Origin: an uncultured Collinsella sp.
GTDB taxonomy: Bacteria; Actinomycetota; Coriobacteriia; Coriobacteriales; Coriobacteriaceae
DNA length: 64,000 nucleotides
Direction: 5' to 3'
NCBI GenBank assembly: GCA_900544875.1
Contig: UQWS01000001.1
Span: 124,001 to 188,000 of the forward strand
The position numbers and the translations under genes were made by a program. Shown here one piece after another: positions 1 to 8,634 of the stretch (positions are counted from its first letter, which is position 1; every line of letters starts with the position of its first letter). The notes beneath the pieces were generated by a model. It saw only the letters and a list, made by a program, of their open reading frames with translations. It was not told where the DNA came from and made no database searches.

Positions 1-35
1 GTGACGGAACGTGCGATTTCGATGTCAGTAGGCAT
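1..35 (-). CDS. fhs: Formate--tetrahydrofolate ligase, N-terminal codons only
   Basis: Only the first eleven codons lie inside the window; the gene runs off the left edge. The ATG at 33-35 follows AAGGACCTCCC on the minus strand. The peptide starts MPTDIEIARSV, which resembles the usual start of formate-tetrahydrofolate ligases (xxDIEIAqsa). These enzymes make 10-formyl-THF from formate, THF and ATP in the cytoplasm. The call rests on very few residues and is tentative. Bases 36-179 would hold its promoter; I see no confident elements there. Confidence 0.45.
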   Translation of the reverse strand, partial: MPTDIEIARSV

Positions 36-179
36 GGGAGGTCCTTTCGTTACCGAATGAGAAAAAGACCAATTCAGCATAGCACGGGCGCGCAATAGTA
101 AAACACCCGTAACCGATGAATGGCGATATGTTTATCCAATGCTCAGCGATAGCTTAACAGCCCGCCAAAACAAAGCGCC

Positions 180-1250
180 CTAAATGGTAGGTTCAATCCC
201 CAAGTGCTCAAAGGTGCGAAGCGTTGCCTGGCGGCCCTGGGGCGTGCGAATCATCAAGCCGCACTGCAGCAGATAGGGCTCATAGACATCCTCGAGCGTT
301 CCCGGGTCCTCGCCCACCGCGCTGGCAAGCGTTGTCAGGCCCACGGCACGTCCGGAGAACGTCTTAGCGAGTGTCTCCAAAATGCGAATATCCATCCAGT
401 CCAGACCAAGCTCATCAATCTCGAAGAACTCGAGTGCCTGACGGCAAATGTCAAGCTCAATAGGACCGTTGCCGCGTACCTGCGCATAGTCGCGCACACG
501 CTTGAGCAGACGGTTGGCCAAGCGCGGCGTGCCACGCGAACGTGAGCCGATCTCGAGCGCACTCAGATGATCGATCGTCACGCCCAGAATGGTTGCCGAG
601 CGCGTCACGATCTGGGCGAGCTCCTCGACCGTGTAGTAGTCCAGGCGATACGAAATGCCAAAGCGGTCGCGCAGCGGGCCGGTCAGCATACCCGAGCGGG
701 TCGTTGCCGCCACCAGCGTAAACTTAGGGATATCCAGGCGAATCGAACGTGCGGCCGGGCCTTTACCGATCACGATATCGAGCGCAAAGTCCTCCATCGC
801 GGGGTACAGGACCTCCTCGACCGAACGGTTGAGGCGGTGGATCTCGTCAATAAACAGCACATCGCCCGGCTGCAAGTTAGTAAGGATGGCCGCCAGGTCG
901 CCCGTACGCGCGATGGCGGGGCCACTCGTGGTCTTGATCTGAGCGCCCAGCTCGTTGGCGATAACGGTGGCCAGCGTGGTCTTGCCCAGACCCGGAGGGC
1001 CCGAAAAGATCACGTGGTCGAGCGTCTCGCCACGGCTCTGCGCCGCCTCGATCAGCACGCGAAGGCTCTGCTTGATATGCTCCTGACCGCAGTAGTCGTC
1101 CAGGCGCTGGGGACGCAGGGTACGGTCGACATCGAGGTCTTCGGACGTCAGCTCCGAGCCCACCATGCGCTCACCGTGCGCCATGGATGCCGCCGGCGAA
1201 TTGCCGGGCGTCGCCCACAGGTCCTGAGAGTCATCGGCTTCCCACATCAC
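180..1250 (-). CDS. ruvB: Holliday junction branch migration ATPase RuvB
   Basis: RuvB is the hexameric AAA+ motor that drives branch migration of Holliday junctions with RuvA. The 356-residue product has the family's usual length, give or take a short N-terminal extension. It has Walker A GPPGLGKTTLA, Walker B DEIHRL and the arginine-finger and winged-helix regions expected (RGTPRLANRLLKRVRDYA near the C-terminal third). It is last in a tight ruvC-ruvA-ruvB operon. The start is either GTG at 1250, overlapping the ruvA stop by four bases, or ATG at 1247, overlapping by one. Either implies translational coupling. Confidence 0.97.
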   Translation of the reverse strand: MMWEADDSQDLWATPGNSPAASMAHGERMVGSELTSEDLDVDRTLRPQRLDDYCGQEHIKQSLRVLIEAAQSRGETLDHVIFSGPPGLGKTTLATVIANELGAQIKTTSGPAIARTGDLAAILTNLQPGDVLFIDEIHRLNRSVEEVLYPAMEDFALDIVIGKGPAARSIRLDIPKFTLVAATTRSGMLTGPLRDRFGISYRLDYYTVEELAQIVTRSATILGVTIDHLSALEIGSRSRGTPRLANRLLKRVRDYAQVRGNGPIELDICRQALEFFEIDELGLDWMDIRILETLAKTFSGRAVGLTTLASAVGEDPGTLEDVYEPYLLQCGLMIRTPQGRQATLRTFEHLGIEPTI

Positions 1251-1867
1251 GCATCCATTCCAAGTCGCTTAAGCGCCGCGCCGAGCAGATCCTCGACACG
1301 CATATCCTGCCCATCATACCCGCTCAGGGCAACCTCGGTCTCCTGCGGGCTAAAGCCCATGGAAAGGAGCGCCGCACGGGCGTCATCGATCGCCGAAGGA
1401 GCGGCGGCGGGCACGGGCATCGCAACCTGACCGGGGATCGCATCGACCGGCACAAAGCCCTTGTCCTTGGCAAAGGTGCTCTTGAGCTCCAAGATGAGGC
1501 GCTGGGCGGTCTTTTTGCCCACGCCGGGCACCTTGGCCATGCCCTTGTCGTCCTCGGCCATCACCAGGGAATACAGCTGTCCCACGGTATAGGTGGAGAG
1601 CACGGCAAGCGCCAGGCGCGGACCGACACCCGAGACGGACACGAGCCGATCGAACATCGTGCGCTCATCCTTTGAGGAAAAACCGAAAAGTGTCATGGCG
1701 TCCTCGCGCACCTGCATACGCGTGTAGAGGCGGACCTCGCCGCCGGGCGTCGGCAACGTGGCCGCAGTGCTGCCCGAGATGCCGAGTTCAAAGCCAACGC
1801 CCGACACGTCGACGACGGCCGAGCTCATCGTGGCCTCGACAAGCGTTCCATGGAGCTGGGAAATCAT
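1247..1867 (-). CDS. ruvA: Holliday junction DNA-binding protein RuvA
   Basis: RuvA binds four-way junctions and loads RuvB. The 206-residue product begins MISQLHGTLVEA, the typical OB-fold start. It contains the two helix-hairpin-helix regions (SGVGPRLALAVLS and PGVGKKTAQRLILELK) and a C-terminal UBA-like domain that contacts RuvB. It overlaps the upstream ruvC stop by one base and the ruvB start by one to four bases, so all three genes are probably translated from one message. Confidence 0.96.
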   Translation of the reverse strand: MISQLHGTLVEATMSSAVVDVSGVGFELGISGSTAATLPTPGGEVRLYTRMQVREDAMTLFGFSSKDERTMFDRLVSVSGVGPRLALAVLSTYTVGQLYSLVMAEDDKGMAKVPGVGKKTAQRLILELKSTFAKDKGFVPVDAIPGQVAMPVPAAAPSAIDDARAALLSMGFSPQETEVALSGYDGQDMRVEDLLGAALKRLGMDA

Positions 1868-2388
1868 CAGTATCCGGTTCCTCTCTGTTGATAGAACTCG
1901 CCGCCGGTGAGGGCGCGGGTGCGGCTGAGGTTAACGTGGCAGATGGCGCAGGCCAGGGCATCGGCGGCATGGTCGGGATGCGGGTCGTGATCGAGCTGCG
2001 TGAGCGTACGAACCATATACGCGACCTGCCGTTTGTCCGCAGCGCCGGTGCCCACAACAGCCTGCTTAATCTGCATAGGCGTATACTCGCCAATCTCGAG
2101 CGCGCATTCCGAAAGCGCCACGAGCGCGGCGCCGCGGGCATGCGCCGTAGGGATGGCCGAGCGAACGTTGGCGCCAAAGTAAATGCTCTCGATAGCAGCG
2201 GTATCGGGTCGATAGCGCTCCACGACACCCTTGAGGTCGCGGGCGATATGCGACAGGCGCACCGCGAGCGGACTACCCGCGCTGGTCTCGATGCAGCCAT
2301 AGGCACGGCAGCGAACCTCGCCACGCCGCTCCTCGATAATCCCCCAACCCGTATGAGCCAAACCGGGGTCAATGCCTAAAATAACCAA
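1867..2388 (-). CDS. ruvC: Holliday junction resolvase RuvC
   Basis: RuvC is the dimeric endonuclease that resolves Holliday junctions. The 173-residue product has the RNase H-like acidic residues in the expected places: the N-terminal ILGIDPG aspartate, the glutamate of AIESIYFG, and the C-terminal pair in HAADALACA. The start codon is TTG at 2388, five bases after GGAGG; no ATG fits. It is the first gene of ruvCAB, and a LexA-type box sits about 60 bp upstream. Confidence 0.96.
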   Translation of the reverse strand: MVILGIDPGLAHTGWGIIEERRGEVRCRAYGCIETSAGSPLAVRLSHIARDLKGVVERYRPDTAAIESIYFGANVRSAIPTAHARGAALVALSECALEIGEYTPMQIKQAVVGTGAADKRQVAYMVRTLTQLDHDPHPDHAADALACAICHVNLSRTRALTGGEFYQQRGTGY

Positions 2389-2443
2389 GCCAACCTCCCC
2401 TCGTCTTTTACCAAGCGCAAGGCAAGGCCCCGCGCACTACTCA

Positions 2444-2457
2444 CGAACGTCTGTTCT
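2444..2457 (-). promoter_or_regulatory. LexA/DinR-type SOS box upstream of ruvCAB
   Basis: The sequence CGAACGTCTGTTCT contains GAAC-N4-GTTC, the core of the Gram-positive and actinobacterial LexA operator. It lies 56 bp before the ruvC start, a sensible distance for repression of a DNA-repair operon. The exact promoter is not clear. Confidence 0.6.
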
Positions 2458-2525
2458 AGAATAACACAACGGGGTCAAGATGCTTAGTTGAAGTATCGGG
2501 GTTGAGAGCGAATCCCATCCCCAGT

Positions 2526-4511
2526 TTAGTTCTGCGAGAAGAATGGGAACTGTCGGGGATCAACCGGCGGATGCGGCATCGGGCCACCCTGGTGCCCACC
2601 CTGCGGGCCACCCTGGCCGCCCATCATCTTATCGATGGCGTCCTGAACCTCGCCCTCGAACTTTTTCATTCCCTCGTGTAAACGACGCTGACCGTCTTCA
2701 GAGCGCAACTCCTCCATTTGTTCGGGCGAAATACCCAGTAGCTCGCCCAGCACGCCCATCATCTCGTTTCGCACGCGCTCACTAGTATCCTCGTCAGCAA
2801 AACGGCGCACCTCGGCGCGCGCCAGCGAATCGACCGTCATACGCTCCTTGCCGTTAAGCCCCAGGTCGGACCACGCGAGCATGTACGGCCAGGAGCGCTC
2901 GGCAAACGAACGGGACGAAACGATCGGCGCCGTCGGCAACATGCGGCGGGCAGCCTCACCCTGTCGAACGAGCATCAGCAGCAGCGAGCAGGCCTCAGGC
3001 TTGCCAGCGGCCATCGGGATGTCGTCGAAAGATCGATTGCGGTCCACGTGCGCCTCAAGCGCGCCATCGATCTCACCCGGCTCGACCCCGCCGAGCAGCT
3101 GTGCCGCGCGGTCGAGCATATCGACCGGACCGTCGAGCGTCGAGAGCGCCTGCGCCAGCACTCGCTCCATACAATCTTCCACCGCGTTGAGCGTCACGAG
3201 CTCTTGGGGCACCACGGCAGACGTGCGGTTGCGCACGCGCGCCACAAACTCAAGCGTCGACAGGTACACATCGCCAAAGGGCGCATAATCGCCCTGGTAG
3301 CCGCCGCAAAGCGCCGGCGCCGCCAGCGCGTACTCGGTTTTGGACAGCGGACTCAACGCCATCGCACCCAGCTCGAGCGCCGTATCCTCCAGCATGAGGC
3401 CCAGCGTGCGAGAGCGCAGGCGCTCGGCGTCGCCCGCCGACACATCGCGGTCGAGCACGCGCGCGGCATCCGGCGCATCGCGCTCAACCGTGCGAATATG
3501 CAGGCGCTCGGCAATGGCGCGAACGGCGGCACAGCGAGCAGCCTCGGCCTCCTCCTGCGCCGGCGTAAAGATGCGGTTGCGCCCCAGCACCAGGCCAATC
3601 ACATTACGTGGGCCCAGAGCGTCGACGACCAGCGCCGCCAGCAGGGACGACGGCAAGTCGCCCTCGAGTGCCACCACGGCGCGCGACGCACCGTGGGCCC
3701 GGGCGTTGTCGCGCACGGCAAGCACCAGCGCCTGCCACAGCCACTCCTCGGAACGGAACTCGGGCAGTTCGTGATCTTCCAGGGCATCGAGCATCACGCC
3801 GCGCTGAATCTCCTGAACCAGCAGGCTCTCCTCAAAACACGGCGCCTGGGCCACCACGCGACCGCAGTCGTCGAGCACAAACGAACCGCCGGTATACACC
3901 GACTCGTCATAGGCACCGACCGGCGCCATGCAGGCAAACCACACGCTGCGCTTGGATGCGATCTTGCGGTAGGCGCCGCTGCGAACGGCGGCAATGGCAG
4001 CAGTCTCGCGGTCGGTCATGTCAAACGCATTGAATTGGAAATACGCAATGAGGTCAACACCGGTCGGCAACATCTCGAGTTCGCGGTCCAAGTCAAAAAT
4101 CACGGCGATGCGCACGCCGTCCACGTCGAACACCGGCGGCGCCCAACGCGTGTCGTTGTTCTCGCCACGCTGCAGGGCAATGCTCGAACGCGCCGGCACC
4201 ACATGACCGTCCTTGAGCATCATGTAGTCGAGCAGCGGCTGACCCTCAAACGAAACCGCCGCGGGCACGATGCAGATCATGTCAAGCTCCTGGATGCGCT
4301 CGGCGACACCAGTCAAGCCGGCAAGCATGTCGTGCTCAAAGTCGGCAGCGCCCACCAGGCCACCGGGCATGGCGCCCATAAAGAGCGGAGCCGGAACGCA
4401 CAGCACGCGCGCCCCGCGCTCGTGGGCCAGACGAGCCTGGTCCTCGATGCGGCCGCAAATGCCCTCAATATCACCCAGGCGCATATCGATCTGTGCAAGC
4501 GCGAGCTTCAT
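2526..4511 (-). CDS. Degenerate glutamine-dependent NAD+ synthetase-like protein
   Basis: The overall architecture is that of glutamine-dependent NAD synthetase: an N-terminal nitrilase-type amidase fold (about residues 1-240) and a C-terminal NAD synthetase fold (about 255-570). The 661-residue length fits. Key residues are missing. The nitrilase Glu falls at Ala41 (CVPAPLFMG instead of xFPExxLxG). The catalytic Lys region reads PARSSIALQRG, and the Cys position lies in AVIFDLDRE. The synthetase PP-loop SGGxDS is replaced by LEGDLPSS at 283-290. By contrast, the later block KTEYALA...GDYAPFGDVY is still recognisable. The C-terminal 40 residues are Gly/Pro/Gln-rich. I infer a non-catalytic or repurposed paralogue. 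ATG at 4511 follows AAGGG. No obvious operon partner. Confidence 0.7.
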   Translation of the reverse strand: MKLALAQIDMRLGDIEGICGRIEDQARLAHERGARVLCVPAPLFMGAMPGGLVGAADFEHDMLAGLTGVAERIQELDMICIVPAAVSFEGQPLLDYMMLKDGHVVPARSSIALQRGENNDTRWAPPVFDVDGVRIAVIFDLDRELEMLPTGVDLIAYFQFNAFDMTDRETAAIAAVRSGAYRKIASKRSVWFACMAPVGAYDESVYTGGSFVLDDCGRVVAQAPCFEESLLVQEIQRGVMLDALEDHELPEFRSEEWLWQALVLAVRDNARAHGASRAVVALEGDLPSSLLAALVVDALGPRNVIGLVLGRNRIFTPAQEEAEAARCAAVRAIAERLHIRTVERDAPDAARVLDRDVSAGDAERLRSRTLGLMLEDTALELGAMALSPLSKTEYALAAPALCGGYQGDYAPFGDVYLSTLEFVARVRNRTSAVVPQELVTLNAVEDCMERVLAQALSTLDGPVDMLDRAAQLLGGVEPGEIDGALEAHVDRNRSFDDIPMAAGKPEACSLLLMLVRQGEAARRMLPTAPIVSSRSFAERSWPYMLAWSDLGLNGKERMTVDSLARAEVRRFADEDTSERVRNEMMGVLGELLGISPEQMEELRSEDGQRRLHEGMKKFEGEVQDAIDKMMGGQGGPQGGHQGGPMPHPPVDPRQFPFFSQN

Positions 4512-4549
4512 GGCTCAGCCCTTTCCGTCGTAAACCATCGAAATCGTAG

Positions 4550-4582
4550 TAAAAGCGCCGGCCGCATGATGCAGTCGGCGCT
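4550..4582 (-). terminator. Intrinsic terminator downstream of the superoxide reductase gene
   Basis: Read on the minus strand, an AGCGCCG / CGGCGCT hairpin with a short loop is followed by TTTTAC. It lies about 45 bp after the superoxide reductase stop codon and before the NAD-synthetase-like gene, separating the two transcripts. Confidence 0.55.
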
Positions 4583-4628
4583 CGCATGTGCATATGCTAG
4601 CTATGATACCCCGAGCGGGGGCGCGCTC

Positions 4629-4991
4629 CTAGAACGTCGCGGACCACAGCCCGTGCAGGTTGCAGTAGGCATAGACGGTACCGGTCTTGGAACCGCCGGC
4701 AAAAAACGTCGCGGGCTTCATGCCGGGCTCAAGGTAATGGACCTCTAAGCGGCCCTCGGCCTCAAGGGCGATCCACTCAATATAGTGCTCGGGCAGGCTG
4801 GGGTGCTCGACCGAGCCAACGCGTGCGCGAATCACGTGACCGTCGCGCTCGGTCTCGACAACAGGCACGTGCTTCTCGTGCGCCGCGTCCTCAGTGTTTG
4901 CGGTCAGTTCCGTGCAACCGGCAGGGGCTGCAACGTCGTTGCCAAGGGCGGCAATGAGCTTACCGTCGGGGTCCTTAAAGAATTTCGCCAT
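4629..4991 (-). CDS. Superoxide reductase, class III-like (desulfoferrodoxin lacking centre I)
   Basis: A 120-residue cytoplasmic superoxide reductase, which reduces superoxide to peroxide in anaerobes. The catalytic centre II is intact: EKHVP gives Glu39, Lys40 and His41, followed by His63, His69, Cys110 and His113 (CNLHGLW). The N-terminal desulforedoxin-like region is present in length, but its four iron-binding cysteines are absent; the only Cys there is Cys26. That is the pattern of class III enzymes such as the Treponema protein. The chosen start has AAAGGAG eight bases upstream; a longer in-frame extension lacks support. Monocistronic, with a hairpin terminator downstream. Confidence 0.85.
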   Translation of the reverse strand: MAKFFKDPDGKLIAALGNDVAAPAGCTELTANTEDAAHEKHVPVVETERDGHVIRARVGSVEHPSLPEHYIEWIALEAEGRLEVHYLEPGMKPATFFAGGSKTGTVYAYCNLHGLWSATF

Positions 4992-5141
4992 GATGTTCTC
5001 CTTTGCTGACGTGCCAATGTTCTTGATGGTTCTTATGCCCAAAGGCAGACAAACCATCCACGGCATTGCAAATGAACACATAACGGGCGGGGACGATGGG
5101 GCAGCGTGCGCTATCCGCCCTGGCGGCCCCACCCGAGCGGG

Positions 5142-8100
5142 TTAGCGCCCGTCGCCGCCCAGCAGCGCCAGAACATCTTCGCGGGTAAACAGCGCCGACG
5201 AGATGCCGTCGCCGCCGAGCACGCTGTTGACCAGGTCGCGCTTGGACTCCTGCATCTGCATAATGCGCTCCTCGATCGTGTCCTTGGCGATGAGCTTGTA
5301 CACGGTCACGGTATGTTGCTGGCCAATACGGTGCGCGCGGTCGGTCGCCTGGTCCTGCGCTGCCACGTTCCACCACGGGTCGTAGTGGATGACCACGTCG
5401 GCCGCCGTCAGGTTAAGGCCCACGCCGCCCGCCTTGAGCGAAATCAAAAAGACCGGAACCTCGCCCGCTTGGAACTGCGCGACCATCTTGGCGCGGCTCT
5501 CCTTAGACGAAGCGCCCGTGAGCTTAAGGAAGGCGATGTCCTCCTTGGCCAAGCGCTTACCGATGATATCGAGCATACCCGTAAACTGGCTGAACAACAG
5601 GATGCGATGCCCGCCGTCGAGTGCGCCGTGCACGAGCTCCATACACGTATCGAGCTTGGCGCTCCCCGCCTTGTAATCCTCGTAGTGTAGACGCGGGTCG
5701 CAGCAGATCTGGCGCAGCTTGGTGAGCTCGGCGAGCACCTTGAGCTTGTCCTTCTTAAACTCCCCAGCCTCGCGGTGCTGCACCTGCTGGGCGATGCGGT
5801 CCTGGTTGGCCAGGTAGAGCTTGCGTTGCTCGCCGGTAAGCTGTGCCATCACCGTGTCTTCGATCTTTTCGGGCAGGTCGGCCACCACGTCTTCCTTAAC
5901 GCGACGCAGCACAAACGGCGACACGAGCGCCTGCAGGCGAGCGGCGCTATCGCCCTCGGCATGCTCGACCGGGCTTTCGAATCGCTTTGCAAACGATTCA
6001 CGCGTGCCCAGCAGGCCCGGCATCAAAAAGTCGAAGATGCTCCAGAGCTCGGATAGGCGGTTTTCGATGGGCGTGCCCGTCAGGGCAAAGCGCACGCCGG
6101 CAGGCAGGCGCTTGGCGGCGCGCGCCACCTGCGTGAGCGGATTTTTAATGTACTGTGCCTCATCGAGCACCACGCGGGCAAAATCCTGCTCGACGTACTC
6201 GTCGATATCGCGCCGCATAAGGTCATACGACGTCACGACCACGCTATGCTCGGCCACGCCGGCGATCTGCACGCGGCGTTGAGCCTTGGCGCCCACAATG
6301 GCGCACACATCGAGCGACGGGGCAAAGCGCTCCAGCTCGGCAGTCCAGTTGTACACGAGTGAGGCCGGGCATACCACGAGCGTGGGCTTGGTGTCCCCCG
6401 CCTCCACGCGCGCCAGAATATGCGCAATCATCTGGAGCGTTTTGCCCAGGCCCATGTCGTCGGCCAAGATGCCGCCAAGGCCCAGGTGTTCAAGCGAGCC
6501 GAGCCACTGGTATCCGTCGACCTGGTAGCCGCGCATCGTTGCCTTGAGCGATGCCGGCACCGTAAAGTCCATCTTGCCGAGCGTGTCCAGGCGCTCGACG
6601 GTACGGCGGAACGCAGCGTCGCGATCGGCCTCGAGCGCCGGCGTGCGTGCGAGCATGCTGTCGACGAACAGGGTGCTCGACGCGGGAAGCGACACGCCGT
6701 CGAGCAGGTCGACGGCATCGACACCCAGGTCCTCGGCAAGGCCAAACGCGGCGCGCGCTCCCTCGTCCAGGCGAATGATGTCGCCGGACGTAAGGCGCGC
6801 AAACGTTTGATGGCGCTTGTACGAATCGAGATAGACGGCAAGGTCCGCGGCCGAAAGCCCGCTCGCGCCCAGCTCGACATCGAGCAGATTGCTCTTAACG
6901 GTCGCACGAACCGAGAGCTTGGGCGCGGGGCGGACCGAGATCTGGCGCAGACGGTCGCTAAGCATGACCTCACCCAGCTCGGACAGGGCGGACAGGCCCT
7001 CGGTCAGCAGGCAGAACAAGCGGGCGTCATCGCGCTCCTCAAACGCCAGACCGCCCTCGTAGAAATCGAAGTACAGGGCCGCCGTATCCATAACGCGAAA
7101 CTCCGCCACCTCGTCGCGGGGTGGCACACCGGGGCGCTGCTCTTCGAAGGGGCTGCCCGGAGCGCCCAGGCCAAAGAGATCCGCCGACCAGTCGCCGTAG
7201 GTAACCGTAATCTTGCAGGTCACGAGCCCATCGTCGACGCCGATTGCCATGGCAAAGCTCGGCTCGGGCGCCACGGTATCGAGCGCAGCGGGCGCGGTAA
7301 GGTCGGTATAGTCGCGCAAAATGGGCAGCGCCATACGGCAGAACTCCCCCACCTGCTCGGCGGCAATATGGGCGGGCGTGCGGCACGGCAGCAAGCGCGA
7401 CAAAAAAGGTGCGGCATGCTGAGCAAATGCAGCGTCGGTACGGCGCGCGCGGCGCGTGTCAACCAAGTAGGCGGCATCGCCCGACGCAAAGCAGTACATA
7501 TCGGCGGGCAGGCGCAGGTCATAGCTACCACCAGCCGCCGGCGCGATTTTGGCGGCAAGCAGCGGTGGGCGCTTAGCGGATGCCCCGTCCTCCCCTTGCG
7601 GAGACAGCTCAACCGCCACGTCGTAGGTGCGATGCGTCGTCACCCCCCGCGACCAGGCGGGCTCAAAGGAGATGGTCTGGCCGCGCAGCAGGTCCAGCAC
7701 ATATACGATGCTATGCTCGGACAGCGGCAACTGACGCTCGGCAACAAAACCGCTGCGGGCAAAGTCGTACGACGCCGAACGCGAGCTTGTGATGTCATCG
7801 AGATAGGCAACTGTCGTCGCAACAAGGTTGAGCAGCTTTGCCGATGTTTCGTCAAAGGCCTCAGGTGAATGGACAAACGTGAGCTTCTTGCCATAGGAGA
7901 ACGTGCCGCCGCGCACGTAGGCATCGGCCATGCCGTCGATGTCCTTGACCACGTAGGACACCGATCCACAGCGAATGCGGAACTCGAGCGCCCAGCTAAA
8001 GCGGTCAGCGAACAGCGGATTGTAGTACGGCACCAACGAGGGCTCCAACGCCGCTTTGGGAGCGTCGGGATCAACGGCACCGGCAAGCTTGCGGCGCATG

Positions 8101-8606
8101 CTCGCCAGCTCATCCATGCGCGCGTCCGAAAGATCGGAAAGCGCCGCCACAAGGCTCGGGCTCGTGGGGACGGGCGCCGGGAAGGGAAAGTTGGGGTTGA
8201 CGGCCGGCGCGGCGGACGCGGCGCGCGCGGGCTGTTTCGGCTGCGCCGTAAACGTGCGAACCGGCGTGCGCAAACCTTCGACGGGCTCGGCGCCGCTGGC
8301 ATCCAAATACGCCAGCGCCGTGGCAATGGCGTGCTTACACATACCGGGATAGCGGTATGCGGCGGGGCAATCGCAGTCGTAGTCGATCACCTCGTGCTCG
8401 TCCATGTCGAGCGCCACGTGCGTCTTGTACAGGTCGCCACGCGAACCGCGCACCGAGCCCTCGACCGTCACGTTTTTGGAGAAGCGCGAGCCGCTGTCCT
8501 CGATCGACAGCACGGCGCCGTTGAGCATGAGCGAACGCCCCTTCATAAAGGTGCCGCTCAACGCCGCCTCTTTGCGAAGCGCCTGCACAAACGTCCCCTG
8601 CGCCAT
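5142..8606 (-). CDS. SNF2-family helicase with N-terminal SWIM zinc finger
   Basis: A 1154-residue SNF2/RapA-type ATPase. A SWIM-type zinc finger lies at residues 78-92 (CDC then CKH: Cys78, Cys80, Cys90, His92). A long middle region follows, then the SNF2_N domain with ADDMGLGKT (motif I), VVLDEAQYIKN (motif II) and SALTGTP-like FALTGTPIENR. The helicase C domain ends with VIHYDPWWN and ATDRAHRIGQ. Such proteins remodel protein-DNA complexes or RNA polymerase; the exact target is unknown. The start at 8606 was preferred because GGAGG lies five bases upstream. It follows dnaE by 28 bp on the same strand and may be co-transcribed with it. Confidence 0.9.
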   Translation of the reverse strand: MAQGTFVQALRKEAALSGTFMKGRSLMLNGAVLSIEDSGSRFSKNVTVEGSVRGSRGDLYKTHVALDMDEHEVIDYDCDCPAAYRYPGMCKHAIATALAYLDASGAEPVEGLRTPVRTFTAQPKQPARAASAAPAVNPNFPFPAPVPTSPSLVAALSDLSDARMDELASMRRKLAGAVDPDAPKAALEPSLVPYYNPLFADRFSWALEFRIRCGSVSYVVKDIDGMADAYVRGGTFSYGKKLTFVHSPEAFDETSAKLLNLVATTVAYLDDITSSRSASYDFARSGFVAERQLPLSEHSIVYVLDLLRGQTISFEPAWSRGVTTHRTYDVAVELSPQGEDGASAKRPPLLAAKIAPAAGGSYDLRLPADMYCFASGDAAYLVDTRRARRTDAAFAQHAAPFLSRLLPCRTPAHIAAEQVGEFCRMALPILRDYTDLTAPAALDTVAPEPSFAMAIGVDDGLVTCKITVTYGDWSADLFGLGAPGSPFEEQRPGVPPRDEVAEFRVMDTAALYFDFYEGGLAFEERDDARLFCLLTEGLSALSELGEVMLSDRLRQISVRPAPKLSVRATVKSNLLDVELGASGLSAADLAVYLDSYKRHQTFARLTSGDIIRLDEGARAAFGLAEDLGVDAVDLLDGVSLPASSTLFVDSMLARTPALEADRDAAFRRTVERLDTLGKMDFTVPASLKATMRGYQVDGYQWLGSLEHLGLGGILADDMGLGKTLQMIAHILARVEAGDTKPTLVVCPASLVYNWTAELERFAPSLDVCAIVGAKAQRRVQIAGVAEHSVVVTSYDLMRRDIDEYVEQDFARVVLDEAQYIKNPLTQVARAAKRLPAGVRFALTGTPIENRLSELWSIFDFLMPGLLGTRESFAKRFESPVEHAEGDSAARLQALVSPFVLRRVKEDVVADLPEKIEDTVMAQLTGEQRKLYLANQDRIAQQVQHREAGEFKKDKLKVLAELTKLRQICCDPRLHYEDYKAGSAKLDTCMELVHGALDGGHRILLFSQFTGMLDIIGKRLAKEDIAFLKLTGASSKESRAKMVAQFQAGEVPVFLISLKAGGVGLNLTAADVVIHYDPWWNVAAQDQATDRAHRIGQQHTVTVYKLIAKDTIEERIMQMQESKRDLVNSVLGGDGISSALFTREDVLALLGGDGR

Positions 8607-8634
8607 CACTTCCTCCAATCTCACCCGGGGTAGC

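Noticed and set aside
3048..4748. Open frame of 566 codons opposite the NAD-synthetase-like gene
   Set aside because: Arg/His-rich composition typical of antisense frames; the minus-strand protein is clearly homologous to a known family.
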